A DNA stretch of 64,000 nucleotides from CAWJNF01 sp963844235 (GTDB lineage Bacteria; Actinomycetota; Thermoleophilia; Gaiellales; Gaiellaceae): the NCBI GenBank assembly GCA_963844235.1, contig CAWJNF010000005.1:682001-746000 (forward strand), read 5' to 3'. Shown in pieces: positions 1 to 7,382 of this stretch. The translations under genes and the position numbers were made by a program. The stretch's first letter is position 1; each line of letters opens with the position of its first letter. Below the pieces are notes generated by a model. The model was not told the DNA's origin, did no database searches, and saw nothing but the letters and a program-made list of their open reading frames with translations.

Positions 1-128
1 AGGTGGCGATCGAGGTGCGGCCGAACGACGAGAACCGGGCCTACCTGCAGGCGAAGCGCTCGAAGCTCGGCCACAGGCTGCACCACCAGGACCTGAAGGA
101 CCTCGACCTCTCGGAAGACGCCACGTGA
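1..128 (+). CDS. ribA: GTP cyclohydrolase II (RibA, or RibBA fusion), C-terminal end only
   Basis: Partial gene: the window opens inside it and it stops with TGA at 126-128. The 41 visible residues contain PNDENRAYLQAKRSKLGH, matching the conserved tail of GTP cyclohydrolase II, where the closing KLGH is typical. The enzyme opens GTP to the diaminopyrimidine that starts riboflavin synthesis. The visible part cannot show whether a RibB (DHBP synthase) domain is fused upstream, as is common in Actinobacteria. The stop overlaps the GTG of ribH as GTGA, so the two riboflavin genes are probably translationally coupled. Confidence 0.85.
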   Translation, partial: VAIEVRPNDENRAYLQAKRSKLGHRLHHQDLKDLDLSEDAT

Positions 129-706
129 GCGAAGGCGTCGAGGTCCCGCCGGGCCCAGCCCTGCCCGAGCCTGCGGCGGCGGAGCTTCGCGAGCATGCGG
201 CGGCGGAGCTTCGCGTGCCCACCCCGCTCAGGACCTTCACAGGGCGTCCGAACGGTGCGCGGCGCTCGATCGGGATCGCGGTGAGCCGGTTCAACGGCGA
301 GGTCACCCAGAAGCTCCTGGACGGGGCGCTCGAGACGCTCGAGGAGCTCGGTGTCACCCCGGAGGCGATCGAGGTCATGCCCGTCCCGGGCGCCTTCGAG
401 CTGCCGCTCGGGGCCATGGCGCTCGCGCGCTCGCGCCGCTACTCGGCCGTCGTCGCGCTCGGGTGCATCATCCGAGGCGACACGCCCCACTTCGAGTACG
501 TCTCCTCGGAGACGGCAAGCGGGATCCAGCTCGCGGCGCTCGAGACGGGGATCCCGGTCTCGTTCGGCGTGCTCACCTGCGACACGAGCGAGCAGGCGCT
601 CGCCCGCGCCGGGGGGGAGTACGGCAACAAGGGCGCCGAGGCTGCCCGGTCAGCCCTCGAGATGGTCGAGTCGCTCGCCCAGCTGCGCAACGCGACGTCG
701 AACTGA
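125..706 (+). CDS. ribH: 6,7-dimethyl-8-ribityllumazine synthase (RibH)
   Basis: Makes lumazine, the penultimate step of riboflavin synthesis, in an icosahedral or pentameric cytoplasmic enzyme. Family motifs are visible: SRFN (54-57), PVPGAFELP (87-94) and GCIIRGDTPHFEYV (113-126), with the catalytic His near 122. The protein has 193 residues against about 155 for the family. The excess is an Ala/Glu/Pro-rich N-terminal extension of about 45 residues that includes a 24-bp tandem repeat. The GTG at 125 is chosen because it couples with the ribA stop; a later start is possible, but I see no in-frame ATG before the core. Confidence 0.92.
   Translation: MSEGVEVPPGPALPEPAAAELREHAAAELRVPTPLRTFTGRPNGARRSIGIAVSRFNGEVTQKLLDGALETLEELGVTPEAIEVMPVPGAFELPLGAMALARSRRYSAVVALGCIIRGDTPHFEYVSSETASGIQLAALETGIPVSFGVLTCDTSEQALARAGGEYGNKGAEAARSALEMVESLAQLRNATSN
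172..215 (+). repeat. 24-bp tandem repeat inside ribH 5' end
   Basis: The unit TGCGGCGGCGGAGCTTCGCG occurs at 172-191 and again at 196-215, with a 24-bp period. It encodes AAAELRE-like repeats in the non-conserved N-terminal extension of RibH. Probably replication slippage. Confidence 0.7.
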
Positions 707-742
707 CCCTCCCTTCGGTGCGCCGCCTAGGGCACCGGCAGC

Positions 743-748
743 TATCAT
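743..748 (+). promoter_or_regulatory. -10 box (TATCAT) of rpmB, leaderless type
   Basis: TATCAT lies 9 nt before the rpmB ATG at 758, so transcription should start within a few bases of the start codon. There is no Shine-Dalgarno sequence in the gap. A CCGGCAGCTAT half-palindrome overlaps it. Confidence 0.5.
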
Positions 749-757
749 CCGGCGGCG

Positions 758-949
758 ATGTCGAAGGTCTGCGCAGTCTGCGGCAAGGGCCCCTCGTTCG
801 GGAACAGCCGGAGCCACTCGATGGTGGCCACCAAGCGACGCTTCGAGCCGAACCTGCAGCGCGTGCGGGTGGTGCTGGACGGCGTCGCCCGCCGCGCCTA
901 CGTCTGCACCCGCTGCCTGAAGGCCGGCAAGGTCCAGAAAGCCGTCTGA
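758..949 (+). CDS. rpmB: 50S ribosomal protein L28
   Basis: A 63-residue basic protein of the large ribosomal subunit. It has the L28 signature SKVCAVCGKGPSFGNSRSHS at the N-terminus and is the zinc-binding form, with Cys pairs at 5/8 and 50/53. Length is normal. The ATG at 758 is the only sensible start. The last codons and the stop lie in a repeat unit that is duplicated immediately downstream, and a terminator-like hairpin follows at 1046-1071. It stands alone as a monocistronic gene with its own -10 box. Confidence 0.97.
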   Translation: MSKVCAVCGKGPSFGNSRSHSMVATKRRFEPNLQRVRVVLDGVARRAYVCTRCLKAGKVQKAV

Positions 950-981
950 GGCGCGTAGGGGCCGGATCCCATCCGGCCCGC
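942..981. repeat. REP-like palindrome, family A, copy 1
   Basis: Contains CGTAGGGGCCGGATCCC followed by ATCCGGCCCGC, an imperfect palindrome. The 40-bp unit, starting inside the end of rpmB with CCGTCTGAGG, is repeated almost exactly at 1011-1050. Related palindromes occur at 7066, 14891 and 43215. Confidence 0.75.
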
Positions 982-1010
982 GCCGCGACCGCGAAGCCGC
1001 GCCGGCGCCA

Positions 1011-1050
1011 CCGTCTGAGGCGCGTAGGGGCCGGATCTCATCCGGCCCGC
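1011..1050. repeat. REP-like palindrome, family A, copy 2
   Basis: Second tandem copy, differing from copy 1 by one base in the centre (CTC for CCC). A third partial unit (GTCTGAGGCGGG, 1055-1066) follows and forms the terminator. Inverted half-sites GGCCCCTAC occur near 1122 and 1163, so the whole gap 950-1181 is repeat-derived; no gene is seen in it. Confidence 0.75.
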
Positions 1051-1071
1051 TGCTGTCTGAGGCGGGTTTTT
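1046..1071 (+). terminator. Rho-independent terminator after rpmB
   Basis: CCCGC (1046-1050) pairs with GCGGG (1062-1066) and is followed directly by TTTTT (1067-1071). The stem is short, but this is the clearest T-tract in the intergenic part of the window. Confidence 0.55.
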
Positions 1072-1168
1072 CGGGTCTGGGTCGGCGTGTCCCCTTGGTC
1101 CCGGGCGCATGAGCTGCGGCCCCTACGTGGGCCGGCTTCACCGTCCCGGGCCGGACAGGTCTGGCCCC

Positions 1169-1174
1169 TACACT
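1169..1174 (+). promoter_or_regulatory. -10 box (TACACT) of the receiver-domain gene
   Basis: TACACT ends 7 nt before the ATG at 1182, with no Shine-Dalgarno in between. This is consistent with a leaderless transcript. Confidence 0.45.
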
Positions 1175-1181
1175 GACCCGC

Positions 1182-1562
1182 ATGATCCGGGTCGCCATCG
1201 TCGAGGACAACGACGTCTTCCGCGAGGCGCTGGAGATCCTCCTCGGCCTGGACGCGGACCTCGAGGTCGTCGCCGCGGCCGCCGACGGGCGGTCGGGGCT
1301 GGCCGCGTGTGCCGAGTGGCAGCCGGACGTCGTCGTGCTCGACTACCGGCTCCCGGACATCGACGGCGTCGAGACCGCTCGCGCGATCCGGGCGGCCTGC
1401 CCGGACACTTCGATCCTGGCTCTCACGGCGGCGGCGGAGGGGCGGCAGGTGGACGCACTGCTCGCCGCCGGGGCGGTCGCGTGTCTGACGAAGGATCGCG
1501 AGCTCGACGACATCGTCGCGGCGGTGCGCGGCGCCCATCGAGGGAATGTCGAAGCTCGCTGA
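1182..1562 (+). CDS. Stand-alone response-regulator receiver protein (CheY-like)
   Basis: A 126-residue protein made only of a receiver domain, with no output domain. The phospho-acceptor pocket is complete: acidic pair Glu8/Asp9, phosphorylatable Asp54 in VVLDYRLPD, Thr82 and Lys104 (CLTKD). It resembles NarL/DesR-type receivers in its opening IRVAIVEDNDVFRE, so it may be a regulator that lost its LuxR helix-turn-helix, or a genuine single-domain relay. No histidine kinase is nearby. Its 3' end overlaps the assumed recG start by 17 nt. Confidence 0.85.
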   Translation: MIRVAIVEDNDVFREALEILLGLDADLEVVAAAADGRSGLAACAEWQPDVVVLDYRLPDIDGVETARAIRAACPDTSILALTAAAEGRQVDALLAAGAVACLTKDRELDDIVAAVRGAHRGNVEAR

Positions 1563-3657
1563 GGCCGCTCTGGCCGTTCAGCCCTTCGCCGGCGCCCGCC
1601 TCGAGCCATCGCGGGGGCCTCACACGGCGGCGCCGGAAAGGCTCGGCGCCTCCGTGGAGACGCTGTCAGGCGTCGGGCCGAAGGCCGGCGCAGGTCTCCG
1701 AGCGCTCGGGCTCATGACCGTTCGCGACCTCCTCTTCCACCGGCCTCGTCGCTGGGACCCGCCGGCGCCCCGCCGTGGCGTCACCGAGGTCTTCGCCGGG
1801 CAGGAGGCGACAGTCGACGTGGAGGTGGTGCGCGTCGGCACACGTCCCGGACGCCGCCGTGGCCTCACGATCGTCGAGGCGCTCGTCCGCGACGAGACCG
1901 GCTCGCTCAAGGCTCTCTGGTTCAACCAGGCGTGGCTGACGGACCGGCTCGAGCCGGGGAAAGGAGTGACCCTTCGCGGCGAGCTGCGTCGGGGCAGCTT
2001 CGTCGTGCAGGACTACGACCTCGACGGCACGGGTGACCTCAGCCTGCCGACGCCGGTATACCGCGCGAGCGAGGCGATCTCGTCGAAGCGCCTCCGGGAC
2101 CTGATGGCGAGGGTGCTGCCGCTCGTCGGCCACCTGCCCGACCCGTTGCCTGCCGTGCTCAGATGCCACCGCTCGCTCCCGCTGAAGCGCGACGCGGTGG
2201 CTGCCCTGCATACCGAGCCCGAGCATGCCGAGGCCGCTCGGCGCCGGCTCGCGTTCGAGGAGCTGCTCGTGCTCCAGCTCGGCCTCGCGCGCCGGCGAAC
2301 GGCGGAGATCCGGCCTCCGGCGCAGCCGCTCGGCAGCCCCGGAGACGTCGCGAGCCGCTACCGCGCCGTGCTCCCGTTCACGCTGACGGAGGCGCAAGAG
2401 CAGGTCGTCGCCGAGATCGACCGAGATCTCGCCCGAGACGTGCCGATGGAGCGCCTCCTACAGGGCGACGTCGGCTCGGGCAAGACGGTCGTGGCGCTCT
2501 ACGCTCTCCTGCGTGCTGTCGAGCACGGCCACCAGGCCGCCCTCATGGCGCCGACCGAGACGCTCGCGGAGCAGCACTTCCTGACCGTGGAGCCGATCTG
2601 TCTCGAGCTCGGCGTTCGCTGCGTGCTCGTGACGAGCTCGGTCCCCGGGCGCACCCGCGCTGCGGCGACGGCAAGGCTCGCCTCGGGCGAGGCGGACCTC
2701 GCCGTAGGCACCCATGCGTTGATCCAGGAGGGTGTCGACTTCCGCTCCCTCGCCGTCGCCGTCGTGGACGAGCAGCATCGCTTCGGCGTCGAGCAACGGG
2801 CCGCGCTGGCCGCGGACGGCAGCGGCGCCTCCCCGCACAGGCTCCACATGACGGCCACGCCGATCCCGCGGACGCTCGCGCTGACGGTCTGGGGGGACCT
2901 GGCCGTGAGCGAGATCACGACGCCGCCGGCGGGTCGCCGGCCGATCGTCACGCGCTGGATCACGCACGAGCGCTCGAGCGAGGCCTACCAGCGCCTGACG
3001 CGCCACCTCTCAGAGGGTCGGCAGGCGTACGTCGTCTGCCCGCTCGTCTCTCCGTCGGAGTCCATCGAGGCGAAGGCGGCCGAGGCCGAGGCGGAGCGGC
3101 TCGGGCACGCGGAGCTCAGGGACTTCCGGGTCGGCTGCCTGCACGGCCAGCTGCGGCCGCACGACCGGCGCCAGGTCATGGATGCGTTCGCGCATCGCGA
3201 GCTGGACGTGCTCGTGGCCACAACGGTGATCGAGGTCGGCGTCGACGTTCCGAACGCCACGATCATGATCGTCCAGGAAGCGGATCGCTTCGGGCTCGCC
3301 CAGCTTCACCAGCTGCGCGGCCGCGTAGGGCGCGGCTCGGAGCAGTCGTACTGCCTGCTCGTGTCCCGTCCGAAGGAAGAGCTCACCGACGCCGCGGTCG
3401 AGCGCCTCACGGCTCTCGTCGAAACGACGGACGGCTTCGAGCTGGCCGAGGTGGATCTCGACCTGCGCGGGGAGGGGCAGTTCCTCGGTACCCGGCAAAG
3501 CGGCGTCTCCGACCTCCGCTTCACGCGCCTGCGCTCCGATCGGACCCTCCTCGAGGAGGCGCGCGGGGTGGCGCGCGAGCTCGTCGAGGTCGAAGGCCCC
3601 CTCGACGACGAGGTCGCGCGCATGTTCGAGGGCACATCGTCGGGCGTGCAAGCCTAG
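1546..3657 (+). CDS. recG: ATP-dependent DNA helicase RecG
   Basis: Branch-migration helicase that remodels stalled forks and Holliday junctions. Visible in order: wedge/OB region with HhH-like LSGVGPKAG (about 40-48) and a TVDVEVVRVG strand, Walker A GDVGSGKT (about 307), DEQHRFG (motif II), TATPIPRTLA (motif III), a C-terminal helicase domain with TTVIEVGVDVPNA, and QLRGRVGRG (motif VI). The length of 703 is normal. The ATG at 1546 overlaps the previous gene; a GTG at 1654 just before the HhH motif is an alternative start. Confidence 0.96.
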   Translation: MSKLAEAALAVQPFAGARLEPSRGPHTAAPERLGASVETLSGVGPKAGAGLRALGLMTVRDLLFHRPRRWDPPAPRRGVTEVFAGQEATVDVEVVRVGTRPGRRRGLTIVEALVRDETGSLKALWFNQAWLTDRLEPGKGVTLRGELRRGSFVVQDYDLDGTGDLSLPTPVYRASEAISSKRLRDLMARVLPLVGHLPDPLPAVLRCHRSLPLKRDAVAALHTEPEHAEAARRRLAFEELLVLQLGLARRRTAEIRPPAQPLGSPGDVASRYRAVLPFTLTEAQEQVVAEIDRDLARDVPMERLLQGDVGSGKTVVALYALLRAVEHGHQAALMAPTETLAEQHFLTVEPICLELGVRCVLVTSSVPGRTRAAATARLASGEADLAVGTHALIQEGVDFRSLAVAVVDEQHRFGVEQRAALAADGSGASPHRLHMTATPIPRTLALTVWGDLAVSEITTPPAGRRPIVTRWITHERSSEAYQRLTRHLSEGRQAYVVCPLVSPSESIEAKAAEAEAERLGHAELRDFRVGCLHGQLRPHDRRQVMDAFAHRELDVLVATTVIEVGVDVPNATIMIVQEADRFGLAQLHQLRGRVGRGSEQSYCLLVSRPKEELTDAAVERLTALVETTDGFELAEVDLDLRGEGQFLGTRQSGVSDLRFTRLRSDRTLLEEARGVARELVEVEGPLDDEVARMFEGTSSGVQA

Positions 3658-3664
3658 GCCTCGG

Positions 3665-4204
3665 ATGAGGATCATCGCCGGCTCCCGCAAGGGCGCGCGC
3701 ATCGTGGCTCCGAAGGGGGCGGCGACGCGGCCGACCTCCGACCGTGTCCGCGAGGCAGCGTTCGGCCTGATCGGCCCGCTCGACGGCGCGCGCGTTGCCG
3801 ATCTCTATGCCGGCTCGGGCGCGATGGGCCTCGAGGCGCTCTCGCGCGGGGCTGCCCGGGTCGTCTTCGTGGAGACCGACCGGCAGGCCCTGGCGGCGAT
3901 CGAGCGCAACCTCGAGAAGCTCGGGCTGATCGGCGCGGAGCTCGCTCGCGAGGATGCGCCTCGCCGCCTCGCCGCCGATGTCCGTGAGGGTAGGCGCTAC
4001 GATCTCGTGCTGATCGACCCGCCCTACCGTATGCTCCCCCAGGTCCTCGCCTCGCTCTCGCCCCACCTCGCAACGGTTCTCGCACCGGATGGCCTCGTCG
4101 TCGTCGAGTCGGACGCCCGCGAGACCCCGGAGCTGCCGCTCGAGCTCCGGACGAGCCGCCGTTACGGCTCGACGCGCCTCACGTTGTTCGAGAGCCGGTC
4201 GTGA
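3665..4204 (+). CDS. rsmD: 16S rRNA (guanine(966)-N2)-methyltransferase RsmD
   Basis: Methylates G966 of 16S rRNA using S-adenosylmethionine. The protein has 179 residues, normal for the family. It opens with MRIIAGSRKGARI and carries the SAM-binding DLYAGSGAMGLEALSRG (about 46-62) and the catalytic DPPY (about 119-122). It starts 7 nt after recG, so the two are probably cotranscribed. The pairing with coaD directly downstream is conserved across many bacteria. Confidence 0.95.
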   Translation: MRIIAGSRKGARIVAPKGAATRPTSDRVREAAFGLIGPLDGARVADLYAGSGAMGLEALSRGAARVVFVETDRQALAAIERNLEKLGLIGAELAREDAPRRLAADVREGRRYDLVLIDPPYRMLPQVLASLSPHLATVLAPDGLVVVESDARETPELPLELRTSRRYGSTRLTLFESRS

Positions 4205-4250
4205 GACGTCCGGTTTTGACCTCGAGCGTTCGCGTGTTTCTGGAGCGCGC

Positions 4251-4781
4251 GTGAGTGCCGCCGATCCTGTCGTCGCGATCTGCCCGGGGACCTACGATCC
4301 GGTCACGAACGGCCACCTCGACATCATCGGCCGCGCGGCCGCGATCTTCGACCGCGTCGTGGTCGCGGTGGTGCGCGAGCCGCCGCACAAGGCGCCGATG
4401 TTCGGGATCGAGGAGCGGGTGCAGTTCATCCAGGACGCGCTGCCCGATGCCGGCAACGTCGAGGTCACGGAGTTCTCGGAGCTCGTGGTCGATTTCGCCC
4501 GCCGTTTCGGCGCGGTGACGATGGTGAAGGGACTGAGAGCGATCTCCGACTTCGAGTGGGAGTTCCAGATGCACCACTTGAACAGGACGCTCGCGCCGGA
4601 GATCGAGACCACATATCTGATCGCCGACTCGCAGTTCAGCTTCGTCTCGTCGTCGAGCGTGAAGGAGATCGCGTCCTTTGGTGGAAACGTTGATTCCCTC
4701 GTCCCGGAGGCGGTCGCGCGGCGGTTCCGAGAGCTCTTCCCGCAACCGAAGCCCGGCGCTCCCGTAAGCCCCCAGGAGTAG
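4251..4781 (+). CDS. coaD: Phosphopantetheine adenylyltransferase (CoaD)
   Basis: Transfers AMP to 4'-phosphopantetheine in coenzyme A synthesis. The start is GTG 4251, with GGAG a few bases upstream, giving 176 residues and the family's N-terminal nucleotide-binding CPGTYDPVTNGHLDI. Later motifs: KGLRAISDFEWEFQM (substrate loop) and the ISSS-like SFVSSSSVKEIASFGG. Reading further upstream in frame gives only non-conserved residues from the rsmD shadow, so the longer form is rejected. Confidence 0.96.
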   Translation: MSAADPVVAICPGTYDPVTNGHLDIIGRAAAIFDRVVVAVVREPPHKAPMFGIEERVQFIQDALPDAGNVEVTEFSELVVDFARRFGAVTMVKGLRAISDFEWEFQMHHLNRTLAPEIETTYLIADSQFSFVSSSSVKEIASFGGNVDSLVPEAVARRFRELFPQPKPGAPVSPQE

Positions 4782-4791
4782 ACTGGAGCAC

Positions 4792-5283
4792 ATGGACGTC
4801 CTCGTACTCATCGACAAGCTCGACGACCTCGTGCACAACGCCAAGGCCGTGCCGCTCACCGACCAGGTCCGGATCGACCGCGAGGAGATCTACGACATCC
4901 TCGACCAGATGCGGGCGACCATTCCGGAGGAGATCAAGCAGGCTCGCTGGATCGTCAAGGAGCGACAGGAGATGCTGGCGGAGGCGAAGCGGGAGGCCGA
5001 CCGGATCCTGGGGGAGGCTCGAGAGCAGGCGGCTCGTGAAGCGTCGCAGACGGAGATCGTGAAGCTGGCCGAGCGCCAGGCGCAGGAGATCGTCGACGAC
5101 GCGCGGAGACGCGAGCGCGAGATCCGTCTCGAGACCGAGGACTGGGCCGACGGGATGCTCTCGAACCTGGAGCAGAACCTCGACAAGTTCCTCGGCGCCG
5201 TCCGCCGCGGCCGCGAGCGCCTCCACGAGCGCTCGCAGGAGTCGGTCATGGTCGGCTTCTCCGACGACTCGAACCCGCACTAG
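4792..5283 (+). CDS. sepIVA: DivIVA-family septation protein (SepIVA-like)
   Basis: A 163-residue, highly charged protein. A short N-terminal segment (VLVLIDKLDDLVHNAKAVPL) precedes DREEIYDILDQMRATIPEEI and a long coiled coil (about residues 45-150) rich in Glu, Arg, Lys and Ala. In mycobacteria the gene at the same place, between coaD and the DUF177-rpmF-rnc run, is the DivIVA-domain septation factor SepIVA (Rv2927c), so both position and structure support the call. Likely cytoplasmic, at the division site. A TAGACT box and a GGAG both precede the ATG closely. Confidence 0.8.
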   Translation: MDVLVLIDKLDDLVHNAKAVPLTDQVRIDREEIYDILDQMRATIPEEIKQARWIVKERQEMLAEAKREADRILGEAREQAAREASQTEIVKLAERQAQEIVDDARRREREIRLETEDWADGMLSNLEQNLDKFLGAVRRGRERLHERSQESVMVGFSDDSNPH

Positions 5284-6133
5284 GTTCGGGTCTGCGCGGA
5301 AGCGGCGCCCCTCGCGCTCGGGCGACGACCGCGATCGCCGCGTACACGGCGAGCTTCGACGACGTCGCCGAGCAGCCGGCGCACGGGCAGCACCCGGCGG
5401 AATTCAGCTCCGACGCGTGCACCGCGTCCACCCAATGCGGCCCGCCCCAGCTCACGTCGAACGGATACGAGTGGACGACGTGGGCCCAGATCAGCCAGGC
5501 CGCCCACCGGCAGATGCCGTAGAAGAACGACGCTCGGTAGAGCGCCAGCAGCGCCGTCTCGGGGAGGTAGCGCCCCGCCCAGCCCCAGAACGGATCGGCG
5601 ACCGCGATCGTATCGCGGAAATACGCGCGGGTCAGCACGCGCCAGCTCAGGAGCGCCCAGACGACGAAGATGCCGTCCCAGACGAAGCCGAGCCCGCTGA
5701 AGTAGGCGCCGGCGTCGGTGAGGCGTCCGGTCTGGCCGGCGTAGGCCCAGGCGCCGACGGCAACGAGGTCCGTGGAGAAGGGAAAGAGCAGCATCGTGCC
5801 GACGGTGTCGCCGACGTCGGTGAGCGCGTGCGCCCACTGGCCGACGAGGAGGCTGAACGCCCAGATCCGCTTCCTCGTCAGGGCCAGGGCGACCGCGGCG
5901 AGGACGACGCCGAAAGCGAGCGAGTGGGTGAAGCCGACTCCCGGCCAGCCGCGATGGAACTGGGCCGGGTTGTCGGCCTTGAGCTCGAGGCCGAACAGGT
6001 CGATTCCGTACACGAACCACTTCGACATGAGGTCCGGGGCGTAGGAGCCGAGCAGGAGCGGCACGAATGCGATGCGCCGACCGAGATGCTTCTGAATGAC
6101 GTACGGCTCGAGATCGTGCGCCGCCCAGCTCAT
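5246..6133 (-). CDS. Multi-pass membrane protein (DUF4184/YdjM-like), function unknown
   Basis: A 295-residue integral membrane protein on the minus strand. After MSWAAHDLEPYVIQKHLGRR come hydrophobic segments including FVPLLLGSYAPDL and GFTHSLAFGVVLAAVALAL. The D-L and THS patterns recall the YdjM/LexA-binding putative membrane-hydrolase group with conserved His and Asp residues, but I am not certain of the family. The ATG at 6133 overlaps the stop of the small membrane gene upstream (ATGA), so the two are coupled. Its 3' end overlaps the end of sepIVA by 38 nt, tail to tail. Confidence 0.7.
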   Translation of the reverse strand: MSWAAHDLEPYVIQKHLGRRIAFVPLLLGSYAPDLMSKWFVYGIDLFGLELKADNPAQFHRGWPGVGFTHSLAFGVVLAAVALALTRKRIWAFSLLVGQWAHALTDVGDTVGTMLLFPFSTDLVAVGAWAYAGQTGRLTDAGAYFSGLGFVWDGIFVVWALLSWRVLTRAYFRDTIAVADPFWGWAGRYLPETALLALYRASFFYGICRWAAWLIWAHVVHSYPFDVSWGGPHWVDAVHASELNSAGCCPCAGCSATSSKLAVYAAIAVVARARGAPLPRRPEPSAGSSRRRSRP

Positions 6134-6363
6134 CTCCGGAGCCGCCTCCAGAGCGCCGGCAGCACGCAGACGGCAAGCATGAGGAACGCGGCGCCCCCGA
6201 CCCACGAATAGAGCAGCACCGGGAACGCGACGCCGAGGCCGGTGTATGCCACCCCGGCGGCCAGGTAGAGCAGCAACGTGCGGCGTCCGGGAGCGATGGC
6301 TGAGCTTGCCCGACCCGGGCCACAAGGGTCAAGGCGGTTCGTTCGCTTCGTGCGAGGTACCAC
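6130..6363 (-). CDS. Small membrane protein, unknown
   Basis: A 77-residue protein with two hydrophobic helices (LLLYLAAGVAYTGLGVAFP and FLMLAVCVLPALW) and a basic end. The GTG start at 6363 is uncertain; a TTG just before the first helix is possible. It ends in an ATGA overlap with the larger membrane protein, which argues that both are real and cotranscribed. No family recognised. Confidence 0.55.
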   Translation of the reverse strand: MVPRTKRTNRLDPCGPGRASSAIAPGRRTLLLYLAAGVAYTGLGVAFPVLLYSWVGGAAFLMLAVCVLPALWRRLRR

Positions 6364-6389
6364 GAGACAAGACGGTGCGGGCTGTTCGC

Positions 6390-6395
6390 TACCCT
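6390..6395 (+). promoter_or_regulatory. -10 box (TACCCT) of the DUF177 gene
   Basis: TACCCT ends 6 nt before the ATG at 6402, with no ribosome-binding site in the gap. Leaderless pattern. Confidence 0.4.
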
Positions 6396-6401
6396 CGGCT
6401 C

Positions 6402-6920
6402 ATGACGAGCTTCGACCTTCGCCGGGCGCGGCTGCGGCCGGGCGAGCAGTACGGCGCTTCCCTCCCGGTTCGCCTCGAGCCGCTCGCCTATGGTGGCCAG
6501 CGCTATGCGCCGGCCGAGGCCGAGCCTGACGCCGAGCTGACCGTAACGCGCACGCCGCAGGGACACGTGCTCGAGCTCGTCTTCACGACGCGCCTCGAGG
6601 GGCCGTGCGTGCGGTGTCTCGAAGCAGCCGCGGTCGATGTGCCCGTTCGGGCGCGCGAGTACCACGAGCAATCAGCGGACTCGGAAGAGCTGAAGAGCCC
6701 GTATCTGGTGGACGGCCGCGTCGACCTTTCGGCCTGGGCGCGCGACGCGGTCGCGCTCGCGCTCCCGGACAAGATCCTCTGCCGCGAGCAGTGCGCTGGG
6801 CTGTGCGGAGGCTGCGGCGCCGACCTCAACACGGAGCTGTGCCGTTGCGGACCGCCCGAGCCCGACGATCGCTGGGCGAAGCTCGCCGAGCTGCGCGAGC
6901 GCCTCGACGCGCAGACGTAG
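6402..6920 (+). CDS. DUF177 (YceD-like) protein
   Basis: A 172-residue protein of the DUF177/YceD family, which almost always sits just before rpmF, as here. The C-terminal half carries the conserved Cys cluster CREQCAGLCGGCGADLNTEL, likely a metal site, and an earlier CVRCLE pair. In plants a DUF177 protein is needed for 23S rRNA maturation; the bacterial role is not settled, but a ribosome-linked job fits the neighbourhood. The ATG at 6402 is chosen because the upstream in-frame stretch is not conserved and a -10 box precedes it. Confidence 0.9.
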   Translation: MTSFDLRRARLRPGEQYGASLPVRLEPLAYGGQRYAPAEAEPDAELTVTRTPQGHVLELVFTTRLEGPCVRCLEAAAVDVPVRAREYHEQSADSEELKSPYLVDGRVDLSAWARDAVALALPDKILCREQCAGLCGGCGADLNTELCRCGPPEPDDRWAKLAELRERLDAQT

Positions 6921-7065
6921 GCGTTCGGGTGGAGCCGTTCGGGCCGGTCGGGGATTGGTCCCTACGAACCCGTTCGGGGCGGATATGAGCGGGCCCCTAG
7001 GAACATTTCGGGCCGACCCGCCCTTCGGGCCTGGATGTGGTCGATCCCTCCTCCGCGGCGGGGGT

Positions 7066-7089
7066 AGGGGCCGGATATATCCGGCCCCT
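7066..7089. repeat. Perfect 24-bp palindrome, REP-like family A
   Basis: AGGGGCCGGATA followed by its exact reverse complement TATCCGGCCCCT. Same core (GGGGCCGGAT) as the copies at 942, 1011, 14891 and 43215. Confidence 0.75.
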
Positions 7090-7139
7090 GCATCCCGCGC
7101 CTCCCGTCGCCGGCTGGCGCCGCCGCCGGGAGTCGTTCG

Positions 7140-7172
7140 GTATAGCTGCCGGCTGAAAGCCGGCAGCTATAC
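7140..7172. repeat. Perfect inverted repeat with 15-bp arms directly upstream of rpmF
   Basis: GTATAGCTGCCGGCT (7140-7154), loop GAA, then AGCCGGCAGCTATAC (7158-7172). The right arm contains the first five bases of the TATACT -10 box. A related half-site, CCGGCAGCTAT, lies before rpmB. Confidence 0.8.
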
Positions 7173-7173
7173 T
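7168..7173 (+). promoter_or_regulatory. -10 box (TATACT) of rpmF
   Basis: TATACT, near consensus, overlaps the end of the inverted repeat and stops 11 nt before the rpmF ATG. The transcript would be leaderless or nearly so, and no Shine-Dalgarno is visible. Confidence 0.5.
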
Positions 7174-7184
7174 GCCGCGATCTC

Positions 7185-7373
7185 ATGGCGGTACCGAAGC
7201 GAAAGACCTCGAAAGCGCGCCGGGACAAGCGGCGCGCGAACTGGAAGCTCCCGGCGCAGGCCCTGGTCGAGTGCCCGCAGTGTCACAATCCCAAGCGACC
7301 CCATCACGTCTGCCCGACCTGCGGCACGTATCGCGGCCGCGAAGTCGAGCCGCTCGACGCTCCCGCGCCGTAA
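7185..7373 (+). CDS. rpmF: 50S ribosomal protein L32
   Basis: A 62-residue ribosomal protein opening with MAVPKRKTSKARRDKRRANW, the L32 signature. It is the zinc form, with CPQC and CPTC pairs about 16 residues apart. It is followed by plsX after 9 nt, the common rpmF-plsX-acpP operon that links ribosome and membrane-lipid synthesis. Confidence 0.97.
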   Translation: MAVPKRKTSKARRDKRRANWKLPAQALVECPQCHNPKRPHHVCPTCGTYRGREVEPLDAPAP

Positions 7374-7382
7374 GAGGATTCC

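Larger units (their letters stand above)
6921..7184. other. Repeat-rich gap between the DUF177 gene and rpmF
   Basis: 264 bp with no convincing gene. It holds GGGCC/GGCCC-rich half-palindromes near 6940-7035 and two perfect palindromes described separately (7066-7089 and 7140-7172). The latter supplies the -10 box of rpmF. Confidence 0.6.

Noticed and set aside
942..1050. Start of a CRISPR array (two repeats with a spacer)
   Set aside because: Only two units, palindromic over their full length, with the same core dispersed elsewhere; no cas genes.
5280..6671. 463-codon minus-strand frame spanning both membrane genes
   Set aside because: Arg-rich, no hydrophobic segments; the neighbouring frame gives two proper membrane proteins with an ATGA overlap.
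7140..7172. A riboswitch before rpmF
   Set aside because: It is a simple perfect hairpin that overlaps the -10 box and would lie mostly upstream of the transcription start, so it is not in the RNA.
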